Part shown: positions 12,820 to 14,887 of the stretch, in pieces
How the letters are laid out: every line of letters starts with the position of its first letter
Numbering within the stretch: the first letter of the stretch is position 1
Assembly: GCA_965364515.1 (NCBI GenBank)
Contig: CBDTXZ010000063.1
Span: 1-14,887 of the forward strand
Direction: 5' to 3'
From: JAHEDH01 sp965364515
GTDB lineage: Bacteria; Actinomycetota; Acidimicrobiia; Spongiisociales; ZC4RG35
Length of the DNA: 14,887 bases
Position numbers and translations under genes: made by a program
The notes under the pieces: generated by a model
The model's input: only the letters and a program-made list of their open reading frames with translations
Databases searched by the model: none
What the model was told of the DNA's origin: nothing

Positions 12820-13373
12820 GCCCGGCCGACGTGATCGCCGCAGGTGGCGTCGTCGGAGTGCCGACCGACACCGTCTACGGGCTGGCGGTGGATCCACGCT
12901 CGGAGGAGGCGGTCGGCCGGCTGTTCGAATTGAAGGGTCGACCGGCCGATCGTCCGATCGCACTGCTGGCAGCAAGCGTCGAGACGGCTGCGTCGATCGT
13001 GACGATCACCGAGCAAGCGCGACGAGTCGCCGACCGCTGGTGGCCCGGCGCACTCACGCTCGTGCTGGATCCCGTGGCACCGCTTCCCGCCTGGGTCGGG
13101 CACCCGCAGACTCGATCGGTCGGGGTACGGGTCCCCGACCACCCCGAGCTGAGGGAGCTGCTCGCCGTCACCGGGCCACTCGCCGTGACGTCGGCCAACC
13201 TCAGCGGTGACGAACCGGCATTGGACGACACCGAGGCCAGGGGGGTCTTCGGTACCGAGGTCGATCTCTATCTCCCAGGGAGGTGCCCCGGAGGATCCGC
13301 CTCCACCGTTGTGGACTTCACCCGGGACCCGCCGGTCATCGTGCGGCCCGGGCCGATCGACCCCTTCGCCTAA
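12816..13373 (+). CDS. tsaC: L-threonylcarbamoyladenylate synthase (Sua5/YciO/YrdC family)
   Basis: A 185-aa YrdC-fold protein, which makes threonylcarbamoyl-AMP from threonine, bicarbonate and ATP for the t6A modification of tRNAs. Motifs: PTDTVYGL at 16-23, LKGRP with K40/R42 of the KxR element, WWPGALTLVL, SVGVRVPDHP, SANLSG at 126-131 and STVVD at 163-167, then the closing VIVRPGPI. There is no C-terminal Sua5 domain, so the short YrdC/TsaC form applies; the symbol reflects that. ATG at 12816 lies in the prmC stop (ATGA) with CGGAGG upstream. prmC next to tsaC/sua5 is a common bacterial pairing. The TAA at 13371-13373 overlaps the stop of the convergent glycerate kinase gene. Confidence 0.94.
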   Translation: MSPADVIAAGGVVGVPTDTVYGLAVDPRSEEAVGRLFELKGRPADRPIALLAASVETAASIVTITEQARRVADRWWPGALTLVLDPVAPLPAWVGHPQTRSVGVRVPDHPELRELLAVTGPLAVTSANLSGDEPALDDTEARGVFGTEVDLYLPGRCPGGSASTVVDFTRDPPVIVRPGPIDPFA

Positions 13374-14575
13374 CGGCTCCAGACGAACCAGAGATCGGCG
13401 ACGTTCGTTCCGGTTGGCCCGGTGCGAACCAGATCTCCGGAGGCATCCAGGGGCGACTGGCTGTCGTTGTTCATCAGGGCGGCCTCGGGTGAGAGGCCAG
13501 CCTCCCGCATCCGCGCTGCCGACCCGCCATCGACGATCGCTCCGGCGGTGTCGGTGGCTCCATCGACTCCGTCGGTGGTGAGCGAGGCGAACACGACGTC
13601 GTCAAGGCCGTCGATCTGGATGGCCACTGCGAGCGCAGCTTCGGTGTTGCGGCCTCCGACCCCGTCTCCGGTGACCGTCACCGTGGCCTCGCCCGGAGCA
13701 ACCGTGAAGCCGGACTCGGCTCCACGCACCAGCGCCGGCGCAACCCTCCGGGCCTCGCCGGAGAAGCACCGCTTCGGGATGGACACGTTCAGTCCCGATT
13801 GCCCGAGCACCCGCGCCGCTGTTCCGGCGGCCGACCAGCCGTCAGCGACGACCGTCCATGCGTCGTTCTGTGCGGTGGTGTTCAGCGAGGCGAGATGTGC
13901 GGCGATCGGGCCGCTGACCTCGATCCCGGACCGCTTCAGGACCGCAGCCACCAGTTCGGGATCGATCGGTCCCCCCAGGGTGGGCCCCGAAGCGATCACC
14001 TCGGGGCCTTCGTCGCCGACGTCGGAGATGAGCAATGTCTCGTGTGGCGCCGAGACGTGCTCGAGCATCCGACCGTTCTTGAGCAGGGACACGGCTCGGC
14101 GGACCAGATTCAGCTGCTCGATCGGGACGGACGCATCCATCAGACGACGCTGGATGGCCCCGAGTTCGTCGATCGTCACACCCTCGGGCGGGATCTCGGC
14201 GAGCGCCGAGCCGCCCCCGGAGATGAGGAAGAGGACGAAATCGACATCGGTGGATTCGAGATAGGCGACGATCGCCCGTCCCGCCGCCTCGGATCGATGG
14301 TCTGGGATCGGGTGGCTGCCGGTGTGCCATGCGATGGTTGCCGGTGGCTCGGCTTCGACCGGTCCAACGGCCACACCGGACACCAATCTGTCTGCCAAGA
14401 CGTCGTGGACGCCCCACGCCATCGCCGAAGCCCCCTTGCCGAGCGCAACAACGCCGACCGACCCTTCGAAGCTCCGCTCGGAGAGGGCTCGGGCGGTTGC
14501 CGCCCTCGGATCGACGGCGGCGACGGCTGCAGAGAACGATTCCCGAATGAGCTGTCGAGCTTCAGCCGGCGTCAT
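13370..14575 (-). CDS. Glycerate kinase, type II (DUF4147/MOFRL family)
   Basis: A 401-aa protein of the GckA/TtuD-like glycerate 2-kinase family, which phosphorylates D-glycerate to 2-phosphoglycerate. The N-terminal DUF4147-type domain has VVALGKGASAMAWG (K47) and FLISGGGSAL at 116-125, then NLVRRAVSLLKNGRM (usually KGG) and SDVGDEGPEVIASGPT. The C-terminal MOFRL part has TVTGDGVGGRNTEAALAVA and LTTDGVDGATDTAGAIVDG. Length is close to the usual 400-440. ATG at 14575 is chosen because the upstream part of the open frame to 14728 overlaps the PIG-L gene in another frame. It overlaps that gene's stop as ATGA. It converges with tsaC, sharing 4 bp of stop-codon sequence. The substrate could be another hydroxy acid. 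Confidence 0.9.
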   Translation of the reverse strand: MTPAEARQLIRESFSAAVAAVDPRAATARALSERSFEGSVGVVALGKGASAMAWGVHDVLADRLVSGVAVGPVEAEPPATIAWHTGSHPIPDHRSEAAGRAIVAYLESTDVDFVLFLISGGGSALAEIPPEGVTIDELGAIQRRLMDASVPIEQLNLVRRAVSLLKNGRMLEHVSAPHETLLISDVGDEGPEVIASGPTLGGPIDPELVAAVLKRSGIEVSGPIAAHLASLNTTAQNDAWTVVADGWSAAGTAARVLGQSGLNVSIPKRCFSGEARRVAPALVRGAESGFTVAPGEATVTVTGDGVGGRNTEAALAVAIQIDGLDDVVFASLTTDGVDGATDTAGAIVDGGSAARMREAGLSPEAALMNNDSQSPLDASGDLVRTGPTGTNVADLWFVWSR

Positions 14576-14887
14576 GGCCTGAGAAGCTTGAACGCTTCGG
14601 CGAGGTCGAGGCCCGCATCCTCGCCCATGCGTGCGGACCAATGGCGGATTCGCTCGCTGAACTGCTCGCGGGCCTCGTCGGACTCGCTGGCGTTGCCCAT
14701 CGTCGTCCGGGCCTGGCTCGAATGGCACAGGAGCGCCTCGATCTTGGTGTCGATGCTCGAGCTGATGTCTTCGTGGTGGTCGGCTTCGTCGGGAACGAAC
14801 AGCAGGATCGCCTCGGGCCGATGCTTCGTCAGGCCGTCGGTGAGTTGATCGGGGAAGAACAGATGGTCTCTCGCAGCGACGATCCCG
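14572..14887 (-). CDS. PIG-L/LmbE-type deacetylase, C-terminal part
   Basis: The last 104 codons of a gene that continues beyond the right edge, read from 14886 on the minus strand to TGA at 14574-14572. ARDHLFFPDQLTDGLTKHRP, then LLFVPDEADHHEDISSSIDTKIEALLCHSSQ are hallmarks of the C-terminal half of PIG-L/LmbE deacetylases: the RD-x-x-FFP segment, the H-x-D-I-S metal/acid site and the K-I-x-A-L-x-x-H-x-SQ helix. The AHPDDE metal motif would lie outside. These zinc enzymes deacetylate N-acetylglucosaminyl substrates, including the mycothiol pathway; the substrate cannot be told from this fragment. Its stop overlaps the glycerate kinase start (ATGA), so the two are probably co-expressed. Confidence 0.8.
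   Translation of the reverse strand, partial: GIVAARDHLFFPDQLTDGLTKHRPEAILLFVPDEADHHEDISSSIDTKIEALLCHSSQARTTMGNASESDEAREQFSERIRHWSARMGEDAGLDLAEAFKLLRP

Overview
The window is high-GC chromosomal DNA from an actinobacterium. The evidence is a WhiB-type Fe-S regulator, a DUF3107 protein, the glmU-prs gene order, a LysM membrane protein, frequent GTG/TTG starts and ATGA/GTGA overlaps. The style resembles Acidimicrobiia or a related deep-branching Actinomycetota lineage, but I cannot fix the class from sequence alone. I see no rRNA, tRNA, CRISPR array, insertion sequence or phage gene.

Left part (1-4355), mostly housekeeping: the 3' end of glmU and a complete prs (PRPP synthetase); a minus-strand LysM membrane protein divergent from a DUF3107 gene; a hairpin terminator, then a convergent minus-strand WhiB1-like gene; a glycerophosphodiester phosphodiesterase overlapping a GatB/YqeY-domain gene; a 53-bp nested palindrome; and a small excisionase/MerR-type helix-turn-helix gene. 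A minus-strand 186-aa protein of unknown function with an internal duplication (4360-4920) lies back to back with the next block.

Middle part (about 4945-11602): a compact Tad/Flp pilus operon on the plus strand, starting from a recognisable promoter. The order is cpaB (SAF domain), tadZ/cpaE with degenerate nucleotide-binding motifs, tadA/cpaF ATPase, tadB, tadC, a Flp-type prepilin, two TadE-like pseudopilins and a TadG-like protein. Nearly all junctions overlap, implying coupled translation. TadA would power the TadB/TadC platform to assemble the Flp pilin, with the TadE/TadG-like proteins as minor components. No secretin or prepilin peptidase gene is present here, so the peptidase must be elsewhere; absence of a secretin fits a single-membrane envelope.

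Right part (11597-14887): a minus-strand single-domain response regulator broken by a frameshift and an internal stop; prmC-tsaC/sua5 on the plus strand (release-factor methylation and tRNA t6A synthesis); then, convergent with a 4-bp overlap, a type II glycerate kinase preceded by the C-terminal part of a PIG-L/LmbE-type deacetylase that runs off the window.

No complete, obviously new system was found. The items most worth a second look are the apparently ATPase-dead TadZ, the nested palindrome beside the HTH gene, the decayed response regulator between the pilus operon and prmC, and the duplicated-domain protein facing the pilus promoter.
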